Positions 17,046 through 30,581 of a stretch of DNA of 64,000 nucleotides are shown here, in pieces. The stretch is taken from NCBI GenBank assembly GCA_003991915.1, contig RQTK01001086.1:1-64000 (forward strand), given 5' to 3'. The notes under the pieces are model-generated. The model searched no databases. It was not told the DNA's origin and saw only the letters and a program-made list of their open reading frames with translations. The DNA is from Elysia chlorotica (lineage: Eukaryota; Mollusca; Gastropoda; Plakobranchidae). Made by a program: the position numbers and the translations under genes. Within the stretch, counting starts at the first letter, position 1; the number at the start of each line of letters is the position of its first letter.

Positions 17046-20000
17046 CGAATCCTTGTGAACGTAAAACTAATGTAATAAATTTAATAAAATTAATGTATTG
17101 GCTAATGTAACGTTTGAAACCAACTCGGTCGTAAGCAATATATCTTAATCAATGTGAATTGTTGATATGGAAAATCGAATTCATAAATAAGATGCAGATA
17201 TTTTCTCCAGAGTTCGAAAAAAAGAATGATTATAGAAATGGTTGAATCTCACTAACTTAATGTGAAAATAAAAAGTGTTCAAAATACTTTACTACGAGAC
17301 AAATGCTCATTATCAAATGACTTTTTTTTTTCAATTGTTCCCGTATGTGCATCAGTTTCTACAGTATCGAATAGAAAAAATACCCTGCTATTAACGTTTA
17401 AGAAGTCTGACATATTTTATTTGTTTTCATAGAGATATCGAATAAAAGTGGTATATTATAACGTGTTTCCTTGAGTAATACATGTATCAAGTTCACTTTG
17501 GCATAATTTATTTATAAAAATGTTTGTATTAAGATATTTAGAAGATAAGTCTCTTTAGTTTGTAACGTCTAAATAAAAAAATTAATGAAGGTGATGCCTT
17601 ATTCACATGGTTTACATTTTCGATTTGTTTCGTAATCGATATAAAATCCTACTATATACACCTTGAATTTGAATACGATACTGGTCTAGGCTTCCAAAAA
17701 TAGATTAGAATTCCACCGACTTCGCTGAATTGAACACATTATGCAAGACGGTTATGTTCACCTATTTCCATTATCAGTTAGGGCATAATGAAATAACAGG
17801 TTATTCTTTATGAATTTGTTTTTTTTTTTGTTTTTTTGACTCACTTGAACTTACTGCAACTTTTTTGTCTATTTCGATGACTTTGCCTTGGGAGCAATGG
17901 GTTTTGTTAAACTTAATTTTATGCCGCAAGATAATACAAAATTTATATCTCTTAATGTTCTTAATTTCAAGCTGTTGACTGATTTGCAATGTATGGTGCA
18001 ATTCCATACGGGTACTTCAAGCAATTCGTTTTTCATTTAAACCAAAACGGACTAATTAACTTTAAAGATGACACGGCCAATGTGCTCTCACATAATTATC
18101 TTGGTTCTAAGGCAATGAACAATCACTTTAAAAGCAGCAAAATGAAGCTTTAGGTATGACAGTCTTCGTGGCAGATGGTAAATAATATTATTTTGGAGGG
18201 AAAAAGTGGGAGTGCATCATCTACATATATAGCTATCATCTTTTTTAAGGTAACTACAAAATGTTCCCTGCCACCCTGTGCTTTATATTTTAATTTGTTA
18301 CCAAATGCATTATTGTTGTTTTTGTTGGGTGTTGTTTTGTTTTTTGTTTTTAATATTTTACAAATCAACAACAAGTACATGAAATAATAATTAATATATC
18401 TATTTCGTATAACGATTGCGGGACAGCCGCGCAGATTCTGCTTCCATGAGTTTTGGTTGTTTCATCAAGCATTGAAGGGGAAAAGATCAATATTTTATTA
18501 TTTAAAAAAATGAAAAAAAAGATTGAAAGTTTTTTAAACTTATAAAAAACGTTTTAGGAAGGACAAAACTCATCCTCTGTCGGTGCCGAGGGTGTCCACC
18601 AGACATTCACTAGTTTTCTTTTCTCTGGACGTAACAAAGGATCTGACTATATTTTTTATGTTTTCAGTCGATGTGTTAAATCATCTTTGAGCTAGAATTT
18701 ATGTTTAAGTGGGGACTTTCAACTCCAAACTTTAGATTAATATATAGTCTAGATAAAGCATAATCTAGAAATCGAGATCTGGACCTCTAGATCTTCCTTT
18801 CTAGGTTTTAGGACCTGGATCTAGAGCTTGGATCTAGATCTCATATCTAAAAATAACTCATTAATTAATATACACTATCTTTGAAATGTGCGGGTGGTTT
18901 ACTGATTTTTACCTTCAAACAATAGCCTGGAGCATTGTGGGACTCTTTTTTAACGCGCAGTACAGATGATGCACAGATTTCTAATAATAGCTAACTGGGA
19001 TTTCCAGTTTTAAAAACAGATTTGGTTAACCAAAACAGGTCTATTGGACTAAGGGGAGATAATGTTTAACCAGATTATTTTTGTATGATTGGAAATATGT
19101 CTAAAATGATTTGCTGCACAAAATGCAAAGCATTTAATAGTACCCCAGCTTCATTTGAAGGTTTTTTTTTTCAGTGACGGCAGGAATACAGAAACTTGCA
19201 AAACTGAAACAAAATACTGCTTGAAATTTCATCTGCCTTTAATTCGGAACACAACACAGGAATGTACAATCATCTTGAAAAATCAGAACAATGAATGCAT
19301 GCATTTAAATTTTTTTCTCAGAACAAGTAAATGAGTCATGAATATTAACTAAATATAATGCAATATTATTTCACGTTTTGCCCTGTAATTTTGCCTTTAA
19401 ATCACTAAATGTTCACGTTCCCTGGGAATAGTTAAAACTGCCAAATAAACTTTACATGAGTACATAGCTAAACAAAAAGTTGAAGATGATGTAAGAGCTT
19501 TGTAGGGAGGGTCTGACCAAACATCCAGCAGCACCAAAGGGAAGTGAATAACAACATTACTATGTAAATTTCATAGACAAAAAAAGACAGTAACATGATT
19601 TTGCAACATTTATTTTATAACTAAGAAGTACTTCTTGAAACTTGAGTTACCCTGTACAAAAATGTAATGTTGCTGAAAAAAATATAGTTTAACAATAGGA
19701 AATTCACAAACAACAATGACAACTTAGTCTTTGGTCTATGAAATAAGCAGCACAGTTGTCTGGAGCTTTCAACCCTGGTATATTGGAAGAGTATTTGTCA
19801 ACAAATTATTTGATTCATACACAGATTTAAAAAAAAAAAAAAAACAGTGTAAAATAGAGAGACAAGAGACAGATAAAACAAAAAAGGGCGAGAAAAAAAG
19901 ATGAACAAAGAGGCAGACACTGACTAACATTACAACATAACATGAAGTTTTGGAGTATAATGAATATGAAGTTAGTAAGTAAAATTATAAGATCTTTGGA

Positions 20001-21300
20001 ATTGGTAATATGAAATAAAAAGATAAGAGTAACATAAAATCAAGAACTCATATAAATATTTTGTTTCAGATCAAAAGTAGAGAAGAAAGTTCTTCAAAAA
20101 ATCTTTTTCATAGAACTGAACTATATAAGGCTTTTGATTTAATTTGAGCTTTACACATTTCATCCATTTAATAAAAGATACTATCATACGCAACATTTTT
20201 TTTATTTGGCAGGGGAGACATTTGAAATGGGCATTTCTCATAAAGAAATCGATTTGGATACATTTAACTGACTTTCATTTTTTCCTTATGTTATTACTTC
20301 GTTTCTATGGGTATTTTTTTTTTTTTTTTTTGGGGGGGGGGGGGGTGGGTATCGGGGGGGAATAATTAAAAGAAAACTGCATAAAACTTTTTGCCTAATA
20401 TTTACGATCTTTTATGGTTTACTTAAGTTTTTTAAGGAAAAATTTTCGGTGCTTTACTTGACTAATTGTATAAATATGTACCCAGGCATGTATATATCTA
20501 CAACTAAAAAAGATAACTGTGTTGGTTGTTTTTTTTAGCTCACATTCAACCTCATTGTAAAGTATTGTATATGAGGTTCTGAATAGAGTCGCATCACTAT
20601 AAAAACTGGTACTGTGCAAAGTTTGCTAATGAAATAATGAATAGGCACCACACCATTTAATGCAAGAGAAATAATTATTTTTTTCCAATGATAGTATATA
20701 CTTCGTACAAATCTAATATGTTCTTTGTATTTATTTCAAATACAGGACTTGAATATTTCATGAAGCACAATGAAGTGACACAGAAACAGTTTACCAATGG
20801 ATATTTCAATAGATAGGCAAAATGGAGATGGCACATATGTTAAAAGCACACTTTCCACATCAGAAATAGGGTCTAGCAGAATTTTAGGCCTCACAACCAA
20901 ATGACTATGACATAGAAAACAATATACCACCATTTTAGCAAGTTTGATCTAAATCAGGCGACTCAAAAGTCAAGAACTGAAGCACCCAGACCAGGCAAAC
21001 TTTATAAAAACACTTTTGTTTTTCCTGAAGATATTGGGGGGAAAATTCCTTATGACATAACTCAGTTCTTCACAATAATATTTTAACTCATAAACTTACA
21101 ACCTTTACCAATGTGCAGGAAACAGTTTAAAGGCATGTATGATGACCTACAGGCAATTAAACCATGCGATTTATTCTGTCATTCCAACTTATTGACTGGC
21201 ACAGACAAAAAGAAACTGAATCTCTCTTTTCCGAATATTCGTAAAAGGTATTACAAGCCTGTTTAGTTTTAAATCGCAGCTTTCAATATCTGCAAACTTT

Positions 21301-22290
21301 CTTTTTTAGTTTAAAATTCATGAAGGGTAGAAATATACTTGAACGTATATATTATGCTTTTATTATTTTTATATTGTATTAAAATATCTCAGAATATACT
21401 AAAAATGTTCAGCTCGCTCAAAGATGGAAAATACACTTTATTTTCTTCTCTTGCCTTATCGAGTAAATGAAACAAAACAGTCTTAAAAAATTGGTTTTTC
21501 CTTCAATTTTAAAACCACCACAAACAAAAAACTGCTATAAAAGTGGCTCAAAGTTTAACAATCAGGGACATAATAAAGCTGGAGCAGGACACTCACAAGT
21601 CTTATATTCAAAAGCTTTTTGCGAGAAAATATTTGTTTGGCACTAAATTTGCATTTATTGCTATTTTGATAAGTTGAGTGTTCTCACATATGATACTTTG
21701 TGGCTTCTGTCTAATAGTAAGAGCCTTGAGTAATGGCTATAGAGATAATTACGAATCTTTGGGAAAGTGAGACTTTTTAATGCGTATACTTTTTGAAGAT
21801 TTTAAAAATTATAAATTATTGTTAGGTAAAAATTTTAAAATGTCAATTACTGCACAACTCAAAAGTCAATATATTTAAATGCATCTGGGATTTTTATCAA
21901 TGGCCCCTTTAAAGCAAAGTCTTGTTAAATAAAAAATGTTCATTGATACTAATATTTTTTCAAAAATAAAATGGTTTAAACAAATACTTCAACATGAAAG
22001 AAATGACGCCCTAAGTTAGGGTCTACTGAGTTGTTTTTTTTGCTAGTCCACATATTAAGTAATAGCTCTAATTATAACATTTCCATGAATGCATGTCTAA
22101 TAAGGTATCTGAGCTGGGAAATGCAAAGCCAAAATTGAATTTTGCTTTCACTGTTTCAGTTTAAAATTCAGGAGCAATACACTTGAAGGTCTACATTATG
22201 ATTTTATTTTTATATTTCTCAGAATAATTATACCAAGACTAAATTTTTTAAATGTTCACCTCACTCAAAGATGGAAAATACACTTTGGAT
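21301..22290. repeat. Diverged duplicate of about 140 bp
   Basis: 21301-21445 and 22155-22285 share AGTTTAAAATTCA, TACACTTGAA-like words, TATTTCTCAGAATA and CACTCAAAGATGGAAAATAC. Older than the other duplications, given the indels. Confidence 0.55.
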
Positions 22291-23880
22291 GATATAAAAG
22301 ATGCAACTTGGGTTTACTTGATACCTCAATTCATACAGGATAGATGTTTAAGCATTGTGTAAAGGAATATTTCTTACAGGGAAAAATGTTTTTCCGTAAA
22401 AAAATAATAGAGGTTTGTTCCTTCTTGTTTACAATCAAGCATTTTTCACATTTCATTGAACTCAGATCCTGTTCACCTCACAAAGGGAGAAAAAAAATTA
22501 TTTGCATTTATAGAGTCTATAGACTTTCTGAGTATAATAAGTAACATTCATCCACAGCCTCCCTCTTTCATCTCACATTTTTACCTTCAAATTGATTGTT
22601 GAAGATTGAGTTAAATAAAATGTAGGTGAAATAACCTCAAAGGGAACATAGGAAAATTAAATGAATCAATCGGTAGAAAATTATTAATCCGCAAATACAT
22701 TTAAACATTTAACACTCACATCCAACACTTAACCAAAATACAACTATTAAACTTATTTGAATTAGATACAAGTGTACATTAGATTATATATTATATATCA
22801 GTGACGAATTCTTTCATGGGAGACAAACATTTCAGAATTTGCTGTGAACCTGTAGCCTCAAAATACAAAATTTTTTAGATCATGATTGATATAATGTATT
22901 TAAACTTAAATAAACATATAAATGAGAAGTTTTTGGTCCTTCCAAAGAGCCACTTTTCTCTTTTTTATCTTTCACTGTTCATTTTGTGTTAAAATGTCTA
23001 ATTCATTTTTTTCTGCCATACAAACTATTTTTGAAAGGAAAAAGAATCAAAGTAACAACAAAGGACAATCACAGGATATCCAACTGAAAACAGTAATACA
23101 TTCATAAATACTATAACATACATGAAACATTTACCATATCATTTCACACAATTAAATTAAATTATAGTTATCTAATGACAGAATCAATGATTATAATAGA
23201 ATTGTATTAAAATAAAAATGATCGGTTATATTATGCATGATCTTAGAAAAGCTCTGCAGGCTCCTTCACTTGGCCTTGTAATCTTCATTCTCAATCACTA
23301 GTGTATTTGAAGAGTGAATGTCACATCTCTGTGTCTATCACTCAATGAGCACTAAAATGATAATCATTTGTAGGAACAGTATATTTTTCTTTTGCAGCTT
23401 GCGGCTGGTCATTTGTACAAGAGACGGAAGCTGACGCTTACATGGTTTAGAACTTCTTAATTTAAGGCTATCTTTAAAAGTAAAAAAATGGGCACAGCTG
23501 AATTTCATCTAATGAAGCAAATAAACAAGAAGAAACACAACAATTTAGCAGCTCTTCAAATCTAAAAAAAAAAAACATTTGGGGAAATATATGAACACTT
23601 TTAAATATTTAACAATATATCAAACATATATCTAGATAGATACTTAACCATTTAAAAAGACATAATTTGATATCTCACTGCCCATTTTCTTCCATATATT
23701 CTAAGAATAAATGCACTCAGATATAAAATGGCATAGACAAGCATTTATATTTGCTATCCAACAAGTCAAACGGAGATAAAACATCAATGTACTATTTCCT
23801 AAAATATTTTTCTACAAAGATTAGGCTTACAGTCAAGAGTATTAGATTGTTGAACTAATAACCATTAGATGTAGGAAAAT

Positions 23881-26800
23881 TCACCTACGAGGGATGAATT
23901 TAATCTTGAAGTCTTTTGGCATGGGAATCAGACCCTTTTGTCTCACCATTGGTGGTACCTGGCCTTGAACTTCTGGCTCCAGATCAAAGTGGTAAAGAAT
24001 ATAGATGAGGTTTGTCAGCAAGATATTCTGAGCTATGCTGGAGGCAGGACAGTTGCGTATTCCTGGGTAGCAGATACGAAATTGGGAAAACATAGATTAC
24101 TACATGTATAAAGAATGTGCTTGGTGGAACTTATTATCATTATTTGTGTAAGTATAGTACATCATGATTACCTTAATTGCCATATTGGATTTACTAATTA
24201 CAAATGAAATCAATATAAGAGAATTACAAAGATAAAAACAAGATAAATGTGATGTCTTTACAGGGATGCCCTCAGACTCTGGCAAAATTTCGGGAATGGA
24301 GGTAGTGGAGAAAGATGAGTGGAAGGAGGGTCAGGGAGGCATTGTCCCCCTGGGACTGTCTAGAGAAGCTCTGAGAAGGTCCCTGAGGTGATATTGAATG
24401 GTTACATTTATTAAAGGAAATGGATTTATTTCTGGGATCCATTTAGACCTATAGATTGTATGTATTTTTTTTTATTAAGTATCAAAATCTAACGCATCAA
24501 AGATGTTTTTATTCAACAGCTGATCTTGTTTTATTAATTAGGATTTGCGTAAAATTCGAACTGTGCAGTGTACATCCATTTCATAAAGGAAAGAAGGGAG
24601 TTGTTTCTTTTTAATAAAACATTGGAGGAAAACATGCAAATATCAGACCGAAACATTAGCAGGAATCTATATTTAGCCAATTACTTTTTTTTTTTCTTTA
24701 ATTGTGAGGTTACAAGAGTATTTTGAGATGGAGCATTTTGCAGTGTATGGGCTTGAACAGCGCTTTTATCCTTTATGCACAATATCCATCTCTCAATTTT
24801 TGCATTTTTCACATGCAATAACTCACCCCGCTGCTCCTCTAACAACCCCAAACCAAATCCCAATCTCTTAAGAAAGGGTAGATGGTGCTGTTATAGCATA
24901 TGTAGTTTTGGTGTTATTCTGTTGTGAGAATGTCATCTGAATAGTGTCATGTATGATGTTATCGATGATTTGGTCATGTCTTGTGTTGATTCGTCAATCT
25001 TACCAGTGTGTTAAACTACATTTTGCACTGTGGTGGCAAAAGCATGATTTAGTGCATAAAATGTTGCGCTGACTGAAAATGCTCGTCAATAATTGTCTTT
25101 TCCGTAGCTAGTATACTTGTGATGCCGTGTACGTGTGGCATTGATTAACTATGAATGATTTGCTATGATATGCCTGAGGAACTGTGTTGTATTTTGCTAA
25201 GATCTGTTTTAGTTCACAGCAAACGGGTTCTTTACTTCGAGTTTATCTTCACATGTTCTAATCTGAGTCTAAAAATTCTTTTGTTTTGTCCCTCCAGTTC
25301 TCCAAATGCTAAACATCCTTTAAATACAGTAGGTTTTCTTCCAGCTTCTCTTTCTTAATATAATCCCTAAACCCTCCATTTCCTATATTAAAAGAAATTA
25401 AAACAGTGTACAATTTTTGGACACCATAGTAAAATTATTGAATTGTAAACGTAATTTATGACTGAAAACTTTATATTAAAATTTTTTTTTTCTTCGCCAA
25501 TAACAATTATATATAAAGAATAATGTTTTCACTTTTAATATTAACTAAATTGTTAGAAGTATGTCTCCTAAGTACAGATTTATCAGGCAGATAGAAAATT
25601 ACCAGTCACTGATATAATGGCTATTAAAATTACAGACTGATCAGCTTGAAGCTACACAGAAATACTCACTAAAAATTACTTCTGAACATTACAAATATAA
25701 CGAATTTTGTAAAAAATATTTTAAAACGTGACTAAAAATTGCAAAAATGTGACATTAGCTGTTTTCCCCTTGTACCCTTCATATGTAATGTGTAATATGT
25801 AATTTGATATATTTTAAGGCAGGACTTGAGTAAAATCAGTACATGTTAGAAGGTTGTGAATGTTGTATATTATTGCCATAATTCCCGGATTAGCCCACTG
25901 ATAAGCCCATCAAGGTATAATGCCTGGATTGTCTGATTTGAAGCCGCACGCAGACTCTACCACTTCAGCCAGCACACTCCCACAATCTCTTATTTATTTC
26001 AAGAATCAACCACTTAAGAATGTAACATAATTATTTGTACTGGGTAACATTTGGAGAAAAACACTTTCAATAACAAAAACTTGCCTATAAAGAATGGAAT
26101 AAACTCAGTTGGAACTGAGAGCTTGCCATCAGAGTTTAGAAACCTTTCTGGTCGAAATACTTCTGGATCTCCCCAGATGTCTTCATCCATCATCAGGGAG
26201 TCTAGATTTGGCAATATGACTGCATCACCAGGGACCCTACAGCCATCAATAAAATTAAGCCAGAGATGTTTACAAGATTGCATGGTACAAAAGAAAATAG
26301 TGTTTACGAAATACAATAATGACTATAAAAATGTTTCATCTCCGCTCACACTAAAATTTTGGTGCCATTAGAATTCAAATTATGATCAAACACTACTGAA
26401 AGGTACACATTTCATTTATTTTAACTTTAAGTCGGAGGTCACAGTCAAACGTTACTTTTTTTTCAATTTCATAACTAAAGCAACAAGATGCAATATTTAT
26501 AAAATTTTGAACCTCCATCTCTAACCTGTATCCTTTGAGAAACTTTTCCTTGGCTACAGCATGGGCCATGGATAGAGGACAAATGTTAGCACAACGCTGA
26601 ACCTCATGGATAAATGCTTTGAAGTATGCAGGTATCTCGATCTTGGCAGTAGGACTGCTTGTATCTCCAGCCCCTGCTGAGCTGTTCCTGTCTTCTAACA
26701 ACCACAGAAATGAAAAAAATTCTACATTTTTTTTTCACTGTGAAATCATTTACCATCATCACAAAATCATTTGGACATGTAGTTAGTTGTATGGTAACAG

Positions 26801-27170
26801 CAAAATCCATACCTACAACTGACTTTTATAATTCAAAACAAAAAAAATACCACTAAACTATTAGTAAATAATTCAATAAAGAGAGAATCAAAAGATTATT
26901 CACAGCACATTCTAAAAGATTACTATATGTACTTCATATCATAAAGTAACATGTATTTCAGAACTATCTATTTCAGACCTAAAAAAATGGTGGAATACGA
27001 GTTGGTAAAAAACTCACCCAATTGCAGCAGATAGTCGGTGATCTGATCTCTTGCCCTGGCTGCCACATCTGGGTAGTTAAGGATGTACAGGACTGCCCAG
27101 TATAGTGTGGCTCCTGTAGTGGTGGTGCCATGCCACAGAAGATCATACAGCACAGCCTGGCAGCTCTTCT
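23881..27170 (-). CDS. Cytochrome P450, C-terminal half (four exons)
   Basis: Minus-strand exons 27018-27170, 26526-26694, 26085-26236 and 23881-24062 join in frame (656 nt, about 218 residues to the TGA at 23881). The first has the I-helix oxygen-binding motif (WHGTTTTGATLYWAVLY). The second has the K-helix ExxR as EVQR. The third has the PERF motif (FRPERFL). The last carries the haem cysteine (GIRNCPASS) and the C-terminal beta region, ending FKIKFIPRR. These are ordered P450 landmarks of a haem monooxygenase, most like CYP2-clan or other microsomal animal P450s; substrate cannot be told. The third intron uses a GC donor (AG|GCAAGT) and that choice alone gives FFIGIRNCPA. Position 10 of the haem signature is Ala instead of Gly, a known tolerated variant. 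No membrane anchor, C-helix or other N-terminal exon (about 270 residues) was recognised up to the LINE at 29 kb, so the gene may be truncated or have diverged or distant 5' exons. Confidence 0.85.
24264..24387 (+). other. Candidate exon, unidentified
   Basis: Between TTTACAG and a GTGATA donor there is an open frame of 41 codons: MPSDSGKISGMEVVEKDEWK then EGQGGIVPLGLSREALRRSL. Upstream phase is 1 and downstream phase 2. It is richer in GC than its surroundings. It lies in the P450 intron on the opposite strand and does not fit in phase to the PATJ-like L27 exon. Family unknown. Confidence 0.28.
25868..25988 (-). mobile_element. tRNA-derived SINE in the P450 intron
   Basis: On the minus strand TGCTGGCTGAAGTGGTAGAG fits a tRNA 5' half with A box, and GGCTTCAAATCAGACAATCC is a B-box-like word about 30 bp on. 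It sits in the GC-AG intron of the P450 gene. Confidence 0.55.
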
Positions 27171-29030
27171 CTGGATGGGGGAAAGAAAGTTTGTTGAAAA
27201 AATATATCTTCAAGCTTGCAGAGTTGTCAGAAGTGGATCTTGAGCAACAGATTGTTTTTTGGGCATTTCTTTGTCTGTTTTGCATAACAAATATAAAATT
27301 CACCTACACTTGTCTTTTGGTAGCACCGAATAAGCACCAAGGTCCTTTTTTTCCCCCAATAAGAAAATAATGGTTAAATCTGAGTATATTTATAATTCTT
27401 TGCTAATTTTTTGTGAAGTAAATGCTACATACTACAACAGTTTTCTTTAACTTTTCCGTGTAACACGACCAAGTTGGCCAAGAGATTTCCAGTCTTCTGT
27501 ATAACCTGACCAAATGAAGCCACAAAGAACACACCTGGCTAGAGTTCAAAATGACCAGATACGGTTTGGAGGTCTCCCTTCAGATGTGTGTTCTATTTTT
27601 GGTTGAATTTGACTTCGGCCGGCTAAAAAATGGAACCTTACGTAATCATTCTAAATATAACTGTGTTATTCTTGACCCAGAATACCACATGGTTCCCCAC
27701 TGAGGCAGCTCTTGCAAGCATAAAGTGTGTGCATGTTCTTGGACTACACCTAGCTTTCTTTCTCTTTCTTTGGGTTCGAACCAAACCATGTCTCTTTCTA
27801 TTTGTGTGATGATTGCTGGTATTTATTGTGGTACAGAGATGGACTATGAATATAATTTTGATATCAGCCCTGAAAATTACATTGAGTTATGTACTCAATC
27901 TTATGCTAATAAATCAAGTCATAGAAGAGGCCTCTGATGAAGATCTAATCTAGATCTAGACCAGACTTGTCTCTCCGACCATAACAAAGCCAGTTGGACT
28001 GAATGATATGTCCACAAAACAAAAAAGGATAAAAACTAATTCCAAAGATTTCAATGAGCTTTTTAAATTATTTTTTATGCTGAGACGTTTGTAGCCGACT
28101 TGACGTAGATCTCATGAACATAGAAAACGTACATAGCCGTCACATTAAATTAGATCTATAACTTGTGTAAGATACATTGGTCTACATGCATAGCATTGTT
28201 GTTTTGTTGTTTTTTGTTTTGTTTTTTTGGGGGGGGGATTCATTTTATTCCTGAGAGAAATAAGAATAAATTATTAATTTCTTTCCACCCAGAGCGAAAG
28301 AGTGAGAGCGAGAGAGAGTGAGAGAGTAACTTGGACTCTTCCTATGGTTGTTAACTTGTCTTTGTTTTTTTCCCTGAGACTGTCTCTAAATTATATGTGA
28401 TGTGTGGGTGTTAATTATGTTTGTTGTATTTTTATTTACATAAAAAATTGAAACATGTATTTTTTAATTCTTCGTTATTTAGAAAATTTAATTATCTACA
28501 GCTGGAAGAGATTTCATATATCTGAGAGAAATGGATAGTGAGTTACAAGGCTTTTCCTTTAACCCCTTTGCCCCGCCCGCATTTGGCTGAAAGAATGTAA
28601 ACAACCATAGATGCTCCTGTTACTAGGAAGCTAAACTTGGTTCCAAGATGGTGCTGCCGATTAACAACAGGAAAAAGTTAATTCATAATTAACAAACATG
28701 ATAAAAATTTTAATAAAATATCAAGGGAGCACCTGCTCATGCACCGTAAAAGTGTATACACAAGCATACAGAGTACCCATCAGTTGAGGAAACTAGTTTA
28801 ATACCCTATTGCATACATTTTTAAACTGCAATGAGTTGTTCCTTTTTTGAAAATGAGCTCATAGACAGTTCCTTGATTGGAGAAGCACTATGGGTAATTG
28901 TAGAAAACAAATAAAAGTGACAAATGTAATCCGCTTGCGTCTCCTTTTTGTATTGCTGTAATAGTTTAATTAGTATGAAATTTGTGCACAACAATAGACA
29001 GCACATAGCATGTATTTTATCCCAAATTCT
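27171..29030. other. Between P450 and LINE, no P450 5' exon seen
   Basis: I looked on the minus strand for the N-terminal P450 exons and saw none with motif support. Contents: a short T7G9 tract (28222-28237), a GA-rich patch at 28290-28330 and the candidate promoter at 28556-28672. Confidence 0.55.
28556..28672 (+). promoter_or_regulatory. Candidate promoter upstream of the PATJ-like exons
   Basis: Inside AT-rich DNA this block carries a GC box (GCCCCGCCCGC, 28569-28580), a forkhead-like GTAAACA, an ETS-like AGGAAG and a YY1/TISU-like CCAAGATGGTGC (28643-28654). It is 1.9 kb upstream of the L27 exon. The short frame from that ATG has no consensus donor, so a transcript link is unproven. Confidence 0.25.
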
Positions 29031-29039
29031 CTTTTGTTG

Positions 29040-30182
29040 TTGTTGTTATTAGTCCAGTAGCCTCTGAGCTTGCGCTCTTTTGCCTAGGGCCATGAAGAAA
29101 AAGGCAGCAGTTCTCTGTAGCTGCGCTGAGGTGGAATATAAAGCCGTTTGTAGGTCAGGTCTCATAGGGAGGAAATGCTGTCTTGGTTGGATAAGACTGG
29201 GGCATTGGAACAGTGTGTGTTCCACGGTCTCCAAACTGTCATCACACAATGGACAAAGTGGTGTGTGTTCTGCGTTGAATCTGTTCAGGTGAAAGTTGAG
29301 GGGGATGTGTTGCGTTCTGAGTCGAAAAATAGCACATTGCTCTTTCCTCTGAAGAAGGTATATAGGATCATGAAGTTTAACTGTATTTTGGTACTTGTAC
29401 ACAATTCTACCGGTTGTCCCCCTTGCCCACTGGTTCATCCATTCTTCTTTAAAATTTTGACGGATAATTCTTTTAGCTGTTTGGTAGTTGTTTTTACTAG
29501 CGGTTGTTCTTGCATAGCCCCTTTTTTCGCAAGTCTATCAGCCTTTTCGTTTCCTGGTAGATTGATATGGCTTGGAATCCACTGACAAACAAGCGCAATG
29601 GGATATTTATTGAGAATGCTCTTAATTTCTAGAAGTATGTCAAGTGTTTCTGAAGAGTTTTGTGTAGTTTCCAGGGATTGTAGGGCCGCTTTTGAGTCTG
29701 TGAAAAGTACTGTATGTGTTGCCAGGGATGGCTTTCTTTGAAAGGTTTCATTTAAAGTAAGTAGGGCTGCTTGTATGCCTTTAAGTTCTGCCTCATAGTT
29801 AGAGCATGTTTCGCCGCAGGCAGAATAAAGCTCTTTGGAACTTCCATCTGGGAAACACATCAATACACCGTATCCAGCATTTACAGTGGCTTTGAAGGCA
29901 GACCCATCTGTATAAATATGGATCCATTCTTGAGGGTATCTGTCAATAATTCTCTCAGCTGTTCTTTTTAGTTCATATATCTGTTTGCTTGGTAACATTT
30001 TCGTCTATTAGATTAAGTTTTATTTCTGGGCATAGAAGTGGTATGTGAGGTGGTATTTTTATCACTCTTTCTTCTTATCGCTCTTGTTTCAGGAAGATGG
30101 CATTTCTCTCTTAATTTTTGTGTCTTGTGCGAAATAGATTGGTGTTTAAGCCTGCTTTTTCCTTTCCAGTTTTCAACAAGCA
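29040..30182 (-). mobile_element. 5'-truncated I/Nimb-like LINE, RNase H and C-terminal end
   Basis: Reading right to left, a linker (VENWKGKSRLKHQSIS) precedes an RNase H domain with IYTDGSAF, NYEAELKGIQAAL, FTDSKAAL and GNEKADRLAKKG, giving the D-E-D-D active-site residues. After a frameshift near 29437 the frame continues as WARGTTGR and a CX2CX8HX4C zinc motif (CPLC...EHTLFQC), ending RLLD and stop at 29052. The RNase H followed by TGR and a zinc motif is typical of non-LTR elements of the Jockey/I/Nimb group; the gastropod element nimbus belongs here by memory. The linker is also out of frame with RNase H, so at least two shifts are present and the copy is dead. The 3' end is a very short UTR with a TAACAACAAC tail. 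A 9-bp repeat CTTTTGTTG at 29031-29039 and 30183-30191 could be the target duplication, though it touches the TTG-rich tail. The reverse transcriptase is absent. Confidence 0.87.
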
Positions 30183-30581
30183 CTTTTGTTGCATTATTAT
30201 TTGTCAAAAGTTTAATAAGTTTATATTAATTGGGTATAATTATTTCTTCATTTATTTCTATAGTTATCTAAAAACGATCAAATCAAAAACAAATGGAACT
30301 GTATTTCAATATATATTTTTTTCTAATTTGATTATTTTTGAAAATGCTACATTTATAAATTGAACTGTAGAATTCAACTTTATTAGTAACTTTAGTCATG
30401 TATGAAATTTCTTGGAATTTAAAATCAAATATCCATCTTGGTGATTAACTATAACTGTAGAGTAACAGTCGCTTTTTACATTACAATGGATTAGCCTTGC
30501 TATGGATTAAGGTTTTTATCACTGCTCAAAACAAGAAAATTGTTCTGCTTCATACATTGCTTCTTCTACGATATTTTACAG

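Noticed and set aside
29080-29585. Plus-strand frames of 70-136 codons
   Set aside because: Antisense shadows of the LINE RNase H and C-terminal region.
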